Origin: Microtetraspora sp. NBRC 16547
GTDB lineage: Bacteria; Actinomycetota; Actinomycetes; Streptosporangiales; Streptosporangiaceae
Assembly: GCF_030268965.1 (NCBI RefSeq)
Contig: NZ_BSSE01000038.1
Coordinates: 1-58,304, forward strand
Reading direction: 5' to 3'
DNA: 58,304 nt
Shown: one piece after another, positions 1 to 8,424 of the stretch
Layout of the letters: each line of letters opens with the position of its first letter
Numbering within the stretch: position 1 is the first letter of the stretch
Program-made: the position numbers and the translations under genes
Notes under the pieces: model-generated
Seen by the model: only the letters and a program-made list of their open reading frames with translations
What the model was told of the DNA's origin: nothing
The model's database searches: none

Positions 1-95
1 TGGCCCGGATCGAGCGACACGAACAGAAAGAGTTCGACTCCCAGCAGCACGATCACTGCGAGCAACAGCCTGACGTGCTCGACGTCGCGGCGTAA
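1..95. other. Edge fragment, strand undecided
   Basis: Both strands are open here. The minus strand can encode a hydrophobic stretch (RLLLAVIVLLGVELFLF) that looks like a membrane helix running off the left edge, but an in-frame stop at 108-110 leaves no ATG before it. The plus strand reads a hydrophilic tail ending VLDVAA and a TAA stop at 93-95. Third-position GC is high in both frames, so I cannot choose between them. Bases 96-193 show no clear signal. Confidence 0.25.
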
Positions 96-193
96 CCCCC
101 GAGGGATTTACGGACATGACCACTAAGTCGGCGCGGGCCGGCAAATAAATAGACTCCGAAAATTGCCAGACTTTGCCGCTATGGTGTCGGTTT

Positions 194-571
194 ATGCGGT
201 TTGTCATGCGCCTGATTCCTTCACGACTCCGCCGGGCGGTGCGTTCCCGGATAGATGCGCGATACGTCACCAAGGCGGAACACCGGAAGGACATCAAGGA
301 CACCCTGTGGGAGGTCCAGCTGCTGCGCAGAGAGGTCGTGTCGCTGCGCGGTGAGGTCGATCGGCTCCGGCAGGCGATCATCACTCCGCCGAAGGCACCC
401 GAACCCGATCCCAGGGGAGCGGACGCGCACCGGCTCGCGACCGAGACCGCCGAAGCCCTGGACCGCCTCCTGCAGAACGAGATACTCGTGTGGCAGGCGA
501 TCGACGCGCTCAGGGCCGAGCTCAGGACCGAGTTCCGGGCCCGGGCGACCGTGGCCGCGGACGCGGAGTAG
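194..571 (+). CDS. Small coiled-coil protein of unknown function
   Basis: The product is about 125 residues. A basic N-terminus (RFVMRLIPSRLRRAVRSR) is followed by heptad-like leucine/charged repeats (WEVQLLRREVVSLRGEVDRL) typical of a coiled coil. A second helical stretch around LDRLLQNEILVWQAID follows a Pro-rich linker. I chose ATG 194; ATG 206 or a TTG at 173 in the same frame are alternatives, and no strong ribosome-binding site separates them. I do not recognise a family. The basic, partly hydrophobic N-terminus could be amphipathic and membrane-associated, which is inference. It stands alone in front of the peptidase genes. Confidence 0.5.
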   Translation: MRFVMRLIPSRLRRAVRSRIDARYVTKAEHRKDIKDTLWEVQLLRREVVSLRGEVDRLRQAIITPPKAPEPDPRGADAHRLATETAEALDRLLQNEILVWQAIDALRAELRTEFRARATVAADAE

Positions 572-579
572 CGGCCGCG

Positions 580-746
580 GTGCGCGTCACCTGGCCGAAC
601 ACTCTGACCGTGAGGGCCACTGCTGTCCCCCCGCGATCGACGAGATCCCGGAGCCGTGGCGGGAGCGGGTTTCCGCTTATATGGAAGGCATCGGCCTGAT
701 GACCCCGGACGAGAGCGCCCGGGCGGAGAAATGGGGGGCCAGTTGA
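580..746 (+). pseudogene. Short ORF, possibly frameshifted, coupled to the peptidase gene
   Basis: The frame ending at the TGA at 744-746 encodes AIDEIPEPWRERVSAYMEG and continues to EKWGAS with high GC3, so it looks coding. It has no usable start until ATG 681. A GTG at 580 opens the neighbouring frame (VRVTWPNTLTVRATAVPP) up to a run of six C at 627-632. One added C would fuse the two frames into a protein of roughly 55 residues. Either the gene is frameshifted or the sequence has lost a base. Its stop overlaps the preferred TTG start of the peptidase gene (743-745), which suggests translational coupling. Confidence 0.35.
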
Positions 747-1585
747 AGATCTATCTGTCCGTGGACATGGAAGGCGTGACCGGTCTCACGGACCCCGAGG
801 AGATGCGCGCGGGCGGCCGCGGATACGAGCGCGGCTGCGAGCTGATGACGGGCGACGCCAACGCCGTCGTCGCGGGCGCCTTCGACGCCGGCGCCGAATC
901 CGTTCTCATCAATGACGCCCACGGGTCGACCAAGAACCTGCGGATCGACCTGATCGACCCCCGGGCGACGCTCATCCGCGGCCCGGGCAAGCCGCACCGG
1001 ATGGGGCAGGGGCTCACCACGGACTTCGCCGCCGCCTGTTTCGCCGGGTACCACGCGCGGGCCGGCGTACAGCACGGCGTGCTCAACCACACCTGGATGG
1101 GCAAGGAGATCCAGAACGTCTACCTCAACGGCGAGATCTGCGGGGAGACCCGGCTGGTCGCGGGCTTCGCCGGTTCGCTGGGCGTCCCCGTCGCACTGGT
1201 CACCGGCGATGAGGCCGTCTGCGAGGAGGCGCGCGAGCTGCTCGGCGACGTGGAGACCGTGGCCGTCAAGAAGGGCGTGGACCGCTTCTCCGCCGAGCTG
1301 CTGCCGCCGAGCGTCGCCCAGGGCCGCATCAGGGAGGCGGCGACGCGGGCGGTCGGCAGGCTGGCCGACTTCCGGCCGTACGTCGTGGCTCCGCCGTACA
1401 CGCTGGGGGTCGAGTGGAACTCGACCGCGATCGCCGCGGGCTGCGGGCTGGTGCCCGGCACCCGGCAGGTCGGTCCCCGGCACACCGAGTTCAGCACGGA
1501 CGACTACCACGAGATCATGGCGCTTTTCGGCATCTTCGCCATGATCGCCGGATCGGTCGCATGTGGCAGCGGCATCTACGGCTGA
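743..1585 (+). CDS. dppA: M55 family D-aminopeptidase (DppA-like)
   Basis: This is a zinc-dependent aminopeptidase of the DppA family, which removes N-terminal D-amino acids from small peptides and may act in D-Ala peptide or cell-wall peptide salvage. With the TTG start at 743 the protein begins MKIYLSVDMEGVTGL, so the metal ligands of the DMEG motif are Asp8 and Glu10 as in the family. Further conserved blocks are NDAHGST, GYHARAG and NGEICGE. ATG 731 in frame is an alternative and lies behind a GGCGGAG sequence. Length is about 280 residues, normal for M55. It follows, and may be translationally coupled to, the short ORF upstream. Confidence 0.85.
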   Translation: MKIYLSVDMEGVTGLTDPEEMRAGGRGYERGCELMTGDANAVVAGAFDAGAESVLINDAHGSTKNLRIDLIDPRATLIRGPGKPHRMGQGLTTDFAAACFAGYHARAGVQHGVLNHTWMGKEIQNVYLNGEICGETRLVAGFAGSLGVPVALVTGDEAVCEEARELLGDVETVAVKKGVDRFSAELLPPSVAQGRIREAATRAVGRLADFRPYVVAPPYTLGVEWNSTAIAAGCGLVPGTRQVGPRHTEFSTDDYHEIMALFGIFAMIAGSVACGSGIYG

Positions 1586-1712
1586 GGCGGACCTGCTGGC
1601 GGCCGGCTCGGCGCCGCCGGAGGCGCGGGCGCGATATGCCGGGAGCGTTCGAGTCCGCCCGTAAGGTGGTCACCCAACCGCACGAGACGAACGCGTGTTG
1701 AAGGAGTCCTTG

Positions 1713-2225
1713 ATGCTCGACTGGGTGCCCGTCGCCGACCGGATCGACCTGCTCGCTGCCCCCGTGGCGAAAGCCGTGCCGGAGGTCGGCGTGGACCTGA
1801 AGGTCGCCGAGATCGATCCCGCGCTCTCGGACACCGCCGCGTTCTGCGCGCGGTACGGCGTGGCCATGGAGGACTCGGCCAACTGCGTGATCGTCGCGGG
1901 TAAGCGGGGCGGCGAGATCCGGTACGCCGCGGTCCTTGTCCTCGCCGACGACCGGGCGGACGTGAACGGCGTCGTCCGCAGGCACCTGGACGTCCGCAAG
2001 GTCTCCTTCGCCCCGCAGGAGGAGGCCGTCGAACTCACCGGCATGGAGTACGGCGGCATCACCCCGATCGGGCTTCCGGCGGACTGGCCGGTGCTCGTGG
2101 ACGAAAACGTGACCAGGCGTGACTTCATCGTGATCGGAAGCGGCGTCCGCCGCTCCAAGCTGGCGCTTTCCGGCAAGGCGCTGGTCGAGGCGACCGGTGC
2201 GGAGGTGCTCTCCCTCGCCATGTGA
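1713..2225 (+). CDS. YbaK/EbsC-family aminoacyl-tRNA deacylase
   Basis: This trans-editing domain protein of about 170 residues is related to YbaK/ProX, which hydrolyse mischarged aminoacyl-tRNA such as Cys- or Ala-tRNAPro. Family signatures are the Lys-containing segment VRKVSFAPQEEA, GMEYGGITPIGLP in the middle, and the C-terminal GSGVRRSKLALSG. ATG 1713 is preferred over GTG 1695 because AAGGAGT at 1701-1707 sits at ideal spacing. The gene stands alone between the peptidase and the kinase genes. The exact tRNA specificity cannot be read from the sequence. Confidence 0.82.
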   Translation: MLDWVPVADRIDLLAAPVAKAVPEVGVDLKVAEIDPALSDTAAFCARYGVAMEDSANCVIVAGKRGGEIRYAAVLVLADDRADVNGVVRRHLDVRKVSFAPQEEAVELTGMEYGGITPIGLPADWPVLVDENVTRRDFIVIGSGVRRSKLALSGKALVEATGAEVLSLAM

Positions 2226-2331
2226 CGTCCGCGCGGGAAACCGAATGGCTGTTCCATGCGTTGTCACGAGCAGGAATGTGGCGCGTTGGTTCAGTCATGG
2301 GCGGTGCTTTAGTCGGTATGGTGCTTACGCC

Positions 2332-4524
2332 ATGAATCAGGACGACCGACTGGGCCCCTACCGGCTGCTACGGCGGCTCGGTGAGGGCGGCATGGGCGTG
2401 GTCCACCTCGCCCTTGACCCGCACGGGAGGCAGGTGGCCGTCAAGGTCCTGCGCCCGGAGGTCACCCAGGACGACCTCGCGCGCAGGAGACTGTCGCGCG
2501 AGGTCGAGACTATGCGGCGGGTGCGCAGCGCGTACATCGCGGAGGTCCTCGACGCGGACGTGACCGGCCCCCGGCCCTACATCGTGACGCGGTACGTGCC
2601 GGGCCGTCCCCTGGACGAGGTCGTCAAGCAGGACGGCCCGCTCTCCGTGGACGCCCTGCTGCGGGTGGCGAGCGGCGTGGCCGAGGCGCTCGCCGCCGTG
2701 CACGGCGCGGGAGTGATCCACCGTGACCTGAAGCCCGGCAATGTGCTCATGCTCGACGGGTGGCCGGTCCTGATCGACTTCGGCATCGCCCAGGCGGTGG
2801 ACGCCACGCGACTCACCCAGACCGGCATGTTCATCGGGACGCCCGGCTATCTCGCGCCCGAGATCATCGAAGGGCACGAGGCCGGCCCCGAGGTGGACGT
2901 GCACGCCTGGGCGGGCACCCTGCTCTACGCCGCCACCGGCCTGCCGCCCTTCGGCAAGGGCACGCTGGAGATGATCTTCTACAACATCACCTCCGGCAAG
3001 GCCAACGTCAGCGCCGCTCCCGCGCTGATCCAACCGGTGCTGCGCGCGGCGCTCCAGCGCGATCCGGCCAAGCGCCCGACCGCCGCCGAGCTGACCCGGC
3101 AGATCGCCCAGCTCATGACGCGCGGCGACAGGCCGCGCGTGCCCGACGAGATTGTCACGGTCCCGAACGTCGACGAGACGACCGGCCGGCCGGTGCCCGT
3201 CATCGGCGTCCCCGGGCAGCCCGGCCCGGGCCAGGGCACGTCGCCTTCGGGCGCGCAGCCGGGCACGCCGCGATGGCGGCCGCCCACGCCGTCCCCCGCC
3301 TCGCCCTCGGTCCCGCCCTCGGGCCCGCCCGCCCCGGTGACGGCCACTCCGGCTCCGGCCACGCCTCCGGCGGAGGAGTTCGTCTCGCTGCTCGGCGACT
3401 CCTCGTCGCCCGGCGACCCGTTTCCCACCGTGCGGGTGACCGGCGAGGACCTGCGCCGGGCGGGCCTCTCCTCCGGTGGTGCGATCCACCCCGACGACGC
3501 GCCGACGCGCATGGCCCCGCCCAGGACCCCGTCCGGGACGCCGCCTGTGACCCCACCCGCCATGACCCCGCCCGCCATGACCCCGCCCGCCGTGACCTCG
3601 CACCCCGTGACGCGGCAGCCTGTGCCGCCGCCGTCGGTGACACCGCCCCCTGTGACGCCGCCTCCCGTGAGCCCGCCGTCCCAGACGCCCTGGCCGCCCG
3701 CTCCGACGACCGGCGAGACGGACGTGCCCACCCGCCGGGTCAGGCCGGAGGAGCTCCGGGGCGCCTATCCCCAACAGGCGTTCTACGAGCAGGCACCCGA
3801 GATCTACGAGCAGACGCCGCAGGTCAACCAGCCCCATCCGGCGCCCTTCCAGCCGACGGTGCGCGTGCCGCCTCCTCCTGTGGCCGCCGCCGGGTCGGCG
3901 CCGGCCACGCCGCTCCAGCGCTCCAAGGCGTACGGCGTGGCCGGTGCGATGCTGCTGATCCTGGTGGTCGCCCTCGCGGTCATTGCGCCGCTGCTCGTCA
4001 CCCTGGTGGCGCTGCCGGCCACGATCCTGCTCCGTGCGGCCGACATCGCGCAGCCGCAGCTGAACGGCCGCAGGCCGCCGGCGGCCGCGGCGACGGACGT
4101 GCTGCGCGTGCTCGGCCAGCCGGCCGTGCTGCTCAAGTCGATCGGCATCACGATCGCGCTGGTGCCGTACGGGGTGGTCCTCGGTCTTCCGGTGACGCTG
4201 CTGCTCACCGTGCTCGTCACGAAGATGTCCACGCTCGACGCGCTGAGCTGGGGGATCGCCGTGGCGCTGTGGACGGTGTGCGCGGGACCGGGTGTGGAGG
4301 GCCCGAGCCGGCAGATGCGGCGCACGCTCGCGTCGCTGGTGCCGACGAGAAGTGCGGCGATGGCGCTGGCCTGGGGGGCCGGGGCCGTCGCCACGGTGGT
4401 GACGGCGATTGCGCTGACCGGGCTGATGGGTAAACAGGTAGGGGGACACTTCATGGGTCCCGTCAACGTGCCCTCGGTGGTGCAGGACCTGAACCAGTTG
4501 CGTAACAAAGCAGGGAATCAGTGA
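2332..4524 (+). CDS. Membrane Ser/Thr protein kinase, first of three
   Basis: This is a Hanks-type kinase of 730 residues. The N-terminal catalytic domain has the glycine loop GEGGMGVVHLA, VAVKVL with the ATP-binding Lys, the catalytic loop HRDLKPGN, the DFG motif (DFGIAQ) and GTPGYLAPE. A long Pro/Thr-rich linker follows (roughly residues 285-535), with repeats such as MTPPAMTPPA, and then about four hydrophobic segments at the C-terminus. It has no PASTA domains, so the extracytoplasmic part is small. The start is ATG 2332; TATGGT at 2317-2322 lies 9 nt upstream and no SD is visible, so the mRNA may be nearly leaderless. The next kinase starts 12 nt after its stop. Confidence 0.9.
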   Translation: MNQDDRLGPYRLLRRLGEGGMGVVHLALDPHGRQVAVKVLRPEVTQDDLARRRLSREVETMRRVRSAYIAEVLDADVTGPRPYIVTRYVPGRPLDEVVKQDGPLSVDALLRVASGVAEALAAVHGAGVIHRDLKPGNVLMLDGWPVLIDFGIAQAVDATRLTQTGMFIGTPGYLAPEIIEGHEAGPEVDVHAWAGTLLYAATGLPPFGKGTLEMIFYNITSGKANVSAAPALIQPVLRAALQRDPAKRPTAAELTRQIAQLMTRGDRPRVPDEIVTVPNVDETTGRPVPVIGVPGQPGPGQGTSPSGAQPGTPRWRPPTPSPASPSVPPSGPPAPVTATPAPATPPAEEFVSLLGDSSSPGDPFPTVRVTGEDLRRAGLSSGGAIHPDDAPTRMAPPRTPSGTPPVTPPAMTPPAMTPPAVTSHPVTRQPVPPPSVTPPPVTPPPVSPPSQTPWPPAPTTGETDVPTRRVRPEELRGAYPQQAFYEQAPEIYEQTPQVNQPHPAPFQPTVRVPPPPVAAAGSAPATPLQRSKAYGVAGAMLLILVVALAVIAPLLVTLVALPATILLRAADIAQPQLNGRRPPAAAATDVLRVLGQPAVLLKSIGITIALVPYGVVLGLPVTLLLTVLVTKMSTLDALSWGIAVALWTVCAGPGVEGPSRQMRRTLASLVPTRSAAMALAWGAGAVATVVTAIALTGLMGKQVGGHFMGPVNVPSVVQDLNQLRNKAGNQ

Positions 4525-4536
4525 CGGGGGACGGAC

Positions 4537-6510
4537 ATGTCGGCGACTGAGGCTCCAGAGCGGATCGGCCCTTACCGGCTGCTCCGCCAACTCGGCGAGG
4601 GCGGCATGGGGGTGGTCCACCTCGGCTTGGACGAGGAGGGGCGCGAGGTCGCCGTCAAGGTGCTGCACCAGCACGTGGCCTCCGACCTCAAGGCACGTGA
4701 TCGGCTCACCCGCGAGGTCGAGACCATGCGGAGGGTACGCAGCCCCCGCGTCGCCGAGGTGCTCGACGCCGACCTGATCAGCGACACGCCGTACATCGTG
4801 ACGAGGTACGCCCCCGGACGGACGCTGGAGCAGGCCGTCGTCGAGGACGGCCCGCTGCCGGACGACGACGTCATCCGGCTGGCCCGCGGCCTGTGCGAGG
4901 CGCTGGTCGCCATCCACGCCGCCGACGTCATCCACCGCGACCTCAAGCCGGCCAACGTGATGCTCGTCGACCGCGAGCCGCTGGTGATCGACTTCGGCAT
5001 CGCGCACCTGGTGAACGCCACCCGGCTGACCCAGACGGGCATGTTCGTCGGCACCCCCGGCTACCTCGCACCCGAGATCATCAGGGACACCGAGATCACC
5101 CAGGCGGCCGACGTGCACGCGCTGGCCGCGACCGTCTTCTTCGCGGTGTCCGGCAAGCCGCCGTTCGGGTCGGGCACGTTCGAGTCGGTCTGCTACAACA
5201 TCCTCGAAGGCAAGGCGCAGATCGATCTCGCGCCGCCGTGGCTGCACAGCTGGCTCCGGCTGGCGCTGGCCACCGACTCCGCGTCCCGTCCCAGTGCGGG
5301 GTCCCTTCTGCGGCTGTCGCGGGAGTTGGACCCGTCCGTGACCGTGCTCCAGGAGGTCGCCCGCGACGGCGGGACCCGGATCCTCGACGCGTCGGCGCTG
5401 AACGGGCACGTGCCGGACGACGGCACCAGAGTCCTCGACGACGCCGTCACCCCCGTCGGGCAGACCAGGCCGCCCGCGGCGCGGGAGGACGACAGCTACT
5501 CCGACCTGCTGCCTCCGGTGAACTACGTCGAGCCGGAGCGTCCCCGCTGGGAGCCGCGCCAGTCCAGGAAGTCGCCCGCCGCGGGGGTTCCGCCGCCCGT
5601 CACCGCGTACCCGCCGGGTCCGGGCCATCCGCCGCCGTACCAGCCGGGCCCGGGCCATCCGGCGCCGTACCCGCCGGGGCCCACGTATCCGCCGCCGTAC
5701 CCGGACCAGAGGGTGGCGGGCTACCCGCCGGCGCCGACCGGCCCGGCCGTCCAAACCGCGCCGCCCGGCCCCCGGATCATGCCTCCGGCGCCGACCGACC
5801 CGGCCGCGCAGGCCCGGCCGTACGCCCCGGAGGAGGAGCGGCCGCGCTACCGCACCAGGCACCCGATCCTGGCCGGGCTGCTGCTCACCATCCTGGTGGC
5901 GCTGGCGTGCGTCCTGCCGGTGACCGTGAGCCTGTTCGCGATCGTGGCCGCGCTCTGCCTCCGCGTGGGGCACTACCTGCTCGGCGACCTGGCCGAGCGA
6001 CGCTCGATACGCGGCAGCAGCGGGGCCGACCCGATCCTCGCCGTGCTGGGCACGCCATGGGCGCTGATCAAGTCGGCGTTCGCCACGCTCGTGCAGGTGC
6101 CGCTCGCGGCGATGTTCGGCATGTGCGTGTGGGGCGTGCTCGTCTACTTGGGCCACATGCACACCGATCCGGCCGCGGCCTACGCCGCGGGGGCCTTCGT
6201 GGCCGGGCTGTTCGTCCTGCCGGGCGGCGGCGCGCCGCGCAAGGCGGTCGCCCGCACGCTGACGGGCGCGATCCGCAGCCCCGGCGCGGGCATGGTCGTC
6301 GCGCTCATCCTCGGCACGGTGGCGTTCTTCGCGGTCATGACGGCGCTCTCCGCGGAACCGTCCTGGGCCCCGTGGCGCTCGCCGTCCGTGGCCATCGACG
6401 ACATCGTCCGCACCCTGAAGGCGAGGGGACAGGACACCGTCGTCAACCTGATCGGCGGGCTGATCGGAGACATCACGAAGCGGATCGGTCAGGCGGTTCT
6501 CCCTTTCTAG
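4537..6510 (+). CDS. Membrane Ser/Thr protein kinase, second of three
   Basis: This 657-residue Hanks-type kinase closely resembles the previous one. It has GEGGMGVVHLG, VAVKVL, HRDLKPAN, DFGIAH and GTPGYLAPE, and an activation segment TRLTQTGMFVGTPG almost identical to that of its neighbour. The linker is rich in Pro, Tyr and Gly (PPGPGHPPPYQPGPGHP). The C-terminal membrane region shares layout and short motifs with the first kinase, including a hydrophobic pair followed by an LxVLGxPxxLxKS segment. This points to tandem duplication including the membrane module. A GGGGGA sequence precedes ATG 4537. It is very probably in one operon with the first kinase. Confidence 0.9.
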   Translation: MSATEAPERIGPYRLLRQLGEGGMGVVHLGLDEEGREVAVKVLHQHVASDLKARDRLTREVETMRRVRSPRVAEVLDADLISDTPYIVTRYAPGRTLEQAVVEDGPLPDDDVIRLARGLCEALVAIHAADVIHRDLKPANVMLVDREPLVIDFGIAHLVNATRLTQTGMFVGTPGYLAPEIIRDTEITQAADVHALAATVFFAVSGKPPFGSGTFESVCYNILEGKAQIDLAPPWLHSWLRLALATDSASRPSAGSLLRLSRELDPSVTVLQEVARDGGTRILDASALNGHVPDDGTRVLDDAVTPVGQTRPPAAREDDSYSDLLPPVNYVEPERPRWEPRQSRKSPAAGVPPPVTAYPPGPGHPPPYQPGPGHPAPYPPGPTYPPPYPDQRVAGYPPAPTGPAVQTAPPGPRIMPPAPTDPAAQARPYAPEEERPRYRTRHPILAGLLLTILVALACVLPVTVSLFAIVAALCLRVGHYLLGDLAERRSIRGSSGADPILAVLGTPWALIKSAFATLVQVPLAAMFGMCVWGVLVYLGHMHTDPAAAYAAGAFVAGLFVLPGGGAPRKAVARTLTGAIRSPGAGMVVALILGTVAFFAVMTALSAEPSWAPWRSPSVAIDDIVRTLKARGQDTVVNLIGGLIGDITKRIGQAVLPF

Positions 6511-6580
6511 ACCTAACCAGTCCTTAGGGAGTCCTTTGGTACCGGTGGGGCACCATGGAATGGGGGGCGAAGGGAGCGGG

Positions 6581-7858
6581 ATGGGGTCGCCGAACGGTGG
6601 ACAGCTCGGGCCGTATCGCCTGCTTTCCCAGCTCGGGGCGGGCGGTTTCGGCGAGGTTCACCTGGCGCTCGACACCGAGGGGAGAACCGTCGCGGTCAAG
6701 GTCCTCCACCCGCACGTCGCCGCCGACTCGCTCGCCCTCACCCGCCTGGCCCGCGAAGTCGAGACCATGCGGAGGGTGCGCGGCCCCCACATCGCCGAGG
6801 TGCTCGACGCCTCCCTGAGCGGGCAGTACCCGTACATCGTCACCCGGTACGTCCAGGGCCGCCCGCTGAGTTCAGTGCTCGTCTCGGAAGGACCGGTCCA
6901 CGGCGAGGACCTGCTGCGGCTCGCGCGCGGCCTCGCCGAGGCGCTGGAGTCGATCCACCGGGCGGGCGTGGTCCACCGCGACCTCAAGCCGGCCAACGTG
7001 ATCCTCGCCGACCACGAGCCCTTCGTGATCGACTTCGGCATCGCCTGCGCGCAGGACGTGGCCTCGGTGACCGCGTCAGGCGCGGTCATCGGCACCCCCG
7101 GCTACCTGTCGCCCGAGGTCCTGGAGGGCGCCGAGGCAGGGCCGGAGGCCGACGTGTTCGCCTGGGCCGCGACGCTCGCCTTTGCCGCCTCGGGGCGGCA
7201 GCCGTACGGGAGCGGGCCGCCCGCGGCCGTCGCCTACCGGGTGGTGCACCACGAGCCGGACCTGTCCGGCGTGCCGGCCTGGCTCGTGCCGCTGCTGCGG
7301 GAATGCCTTCAGGGCGATCCCGGATCCCGGCCGACCGCCGCCGAGCTGGTGGCGCGGCTCGACTCGATCGCGCCGTCGGTCGCGGGCGGCGCGCCGTTCG
7401 GCCCGGCGCCGCTCCTCGCCGCCCCGGTACGGCGCGGCAGGGACGCGGCGCCGACCGCGATGGCCGAGATCGCCGGCGAGGCGACCAGGGAGTGGAGGCC
7501 CCGGCGGGTGAACCGGCAGCGGTCGATCGAGGAGGCCCGCGCCCGGCGCCGGGAGCGGATCCGCAGACGCTGGGTGATCGGGTCGGGCGTCTTCGCCGGG
7601 CTGGTCGCGGCCGCCGCGAGCCAGTACCTCCCGGAGCTCTCCCTCCTGATCCTCGTGCTGTACGGCGTGGGCGTCCTGATCGACGCGGGGCTCGGGCTGC
7701 TGGCGAAGTCGCGGACGAGAGTGCTCGTCGATCTCGCGGGCGGTGCCGGCGTGGTCGCCCTGTGGGCGGTGCTGAGCAGCGTTTTCAGCACGCTCACCCT
7801 GCTGCTCGCGGTGGGCGGCGTCCTCTTCCTCCTGACGATCATCGCCCTCGCCAGCTGA
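6581..7858 (+). CDS. Membrane Ser/Thr protein kinase, third of three
   Basis: This 425-residue Hanks-type kinase has GAGGFGEVHLA, VAVKVL, HRDLKPAN, DFGIAC and GTPGYLSPE, so all catalytic residues are kept. It diverges from its two neighbours in the activation loop (SVTASGAVIGTPG) and has only a short Arg-rich linker (RARRRERIRRRW) before two long hydrophobic segments at the C-terminus. ATG 6581 was chosen because AGGGAG at 6571-6576 gives ideal spacing; upstream in-frame GTG/ATG codons are weaker. It lies 70 nt after the second kinase on the same strand and is the last gene before the repeat array. Confidence 0.9.
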   Translation: MGSPNGGQLGPYRLLSQLGAGGFGEVHLALDTEGRTVAVKVLHPHVAADSLALTRLAREVETMRRVRGPHIAEVLDASLSGQYPYIVTRYVQGRPLSSVLVSEGPVHGEDLLRLARGLAEALESIHRAGVVHRDLKPANVILADHEPFVIDFGIACAQDVASVTASGAVIGTPGYLSPEVLEGAEAGPEADVFAWAATLAFAASGRQPYGSGPPAAVAYRVVHHEPDLSGVPAWLVPLLRECLQGDPGSRPTAAELVARLDSIAPSVAGGAPFGPAPLLAAPVRRGRDAAPTAMAEIAGEATREWRPRRVNRQRSIEEARARRRERIRRRWVIGSGVFAGLVAAAASQYLPELSLLILVLYGVGVLIDAGLGLLAKSRTRVLVDLAGGAGVVALWAVLSSVFSTLTLLLAVGGVLFLLTIIALAS

Positions 7859-7860
7859 TC

Positions 7861-8121
7861 GCGAGGGGCGCGGCAATCAAGCACCGCGAGGGGCGCGGCG
7901 GGGAAGTAACCGACGAGCGAGTGGGGAGCGAGGAACGAGCGACTCCGAGCGAGAAGGGCACGAGCCGCCTCAAGGGCGCCCCGAGCCCGCCGAGCGCAGC
8001 GAGGCAAGTAAGCACAGCGAGGGGCGCGGCGGGGAAGTAACCGACGAGCGAGTGGGGAGCGAGGAACGAGCGACTCCGAGCGAGAAGGGCACGAGCCGCC
8101 TCAAGAGCGCCCCGAGCCCGT
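7861..8121 (+). repeat. 131-bp intergenic repeat, two tandem copies
   Basis: A unit beginning GCGAGGGGCGCGGCG starts at 7886 and again at 8017, exactly 131 bp apart; a partial unit precedes it at 7861. It is rich in CGAGCGAG-type words and contains complementary GGGGCGC and GCGCCCC arms that could pair. The second copy departs from the unit at about 8121 into a variant tail that also occurs near 27020. The reading frames crossing it give repeated low-complexity peptides and are not taken as genes. It lies between the kinase genes and etfB, and the same unit occurs inverted at 15354-15651. Confidence 0.85.
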
Positions 8122-8186
8122 CATGCCGGAGGCGTGGCCAAAGGGCACTGACCGTACCCCGCCAAAGCGCGTGGAACAAAGTTCGG

Positions 8187-8276
8187 TATGGTGTGGGAGC
8201 GGGCCTTCCGGTAACGAAGCGCACACCGGACGGAGTAGTACATCCTGGAGGTTTGCAGCGAAACTACCCGTGGGTA
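8187..8276 (+). promoter_or_regulatory. etfBA upstream region: -10-like box and inverted repeat
   Basis: The roughly 300 bp between the repeat and etfB hold no convincing gene. TATGGT at 8187-8192 sits in the decamer CGGTATGGTG, which also occurs upstream of the first kinase at 2314-2323. The inverted repeat TACCCGTGGGTA at 8265-8276 (arms TACCC/GGGTA) resembles a TetR-type operator. Its position downstream of the proposed start point would suit repression. Function is inferred from position only. Confidence 0.4.
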
Positions 8277-8424
8277 ACATGTGGAGGCACCGGGCAATCC
8301 GCTCTCAGCCCGAGGCACCCGCTGTCATCACGCTCGCGGGCACCTGGCAGTCTGAGCGGGGCACGCGCATACCCCATGCGCGGCCACCGAGAGCCGTACG
8401 GAAACGGGAGGTCGGCCACCGGCC

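Noticed and set aside
2368-6162. Very long minus-strand open frame opposite the kinase genes
   Set aside because: It is a codon-position shadow of the high-GC kinase genes: Arg/His/Gln-rich, no domain, and the plus strand has complete kinase motifs.
7303-8040. ORF ending in a peptide like [16 protein letters not shown], repeated at several places
   Set aside because: The peptide is the translation of the 131-bp repeat in one frame; the rest is a shadow of the third kinase.
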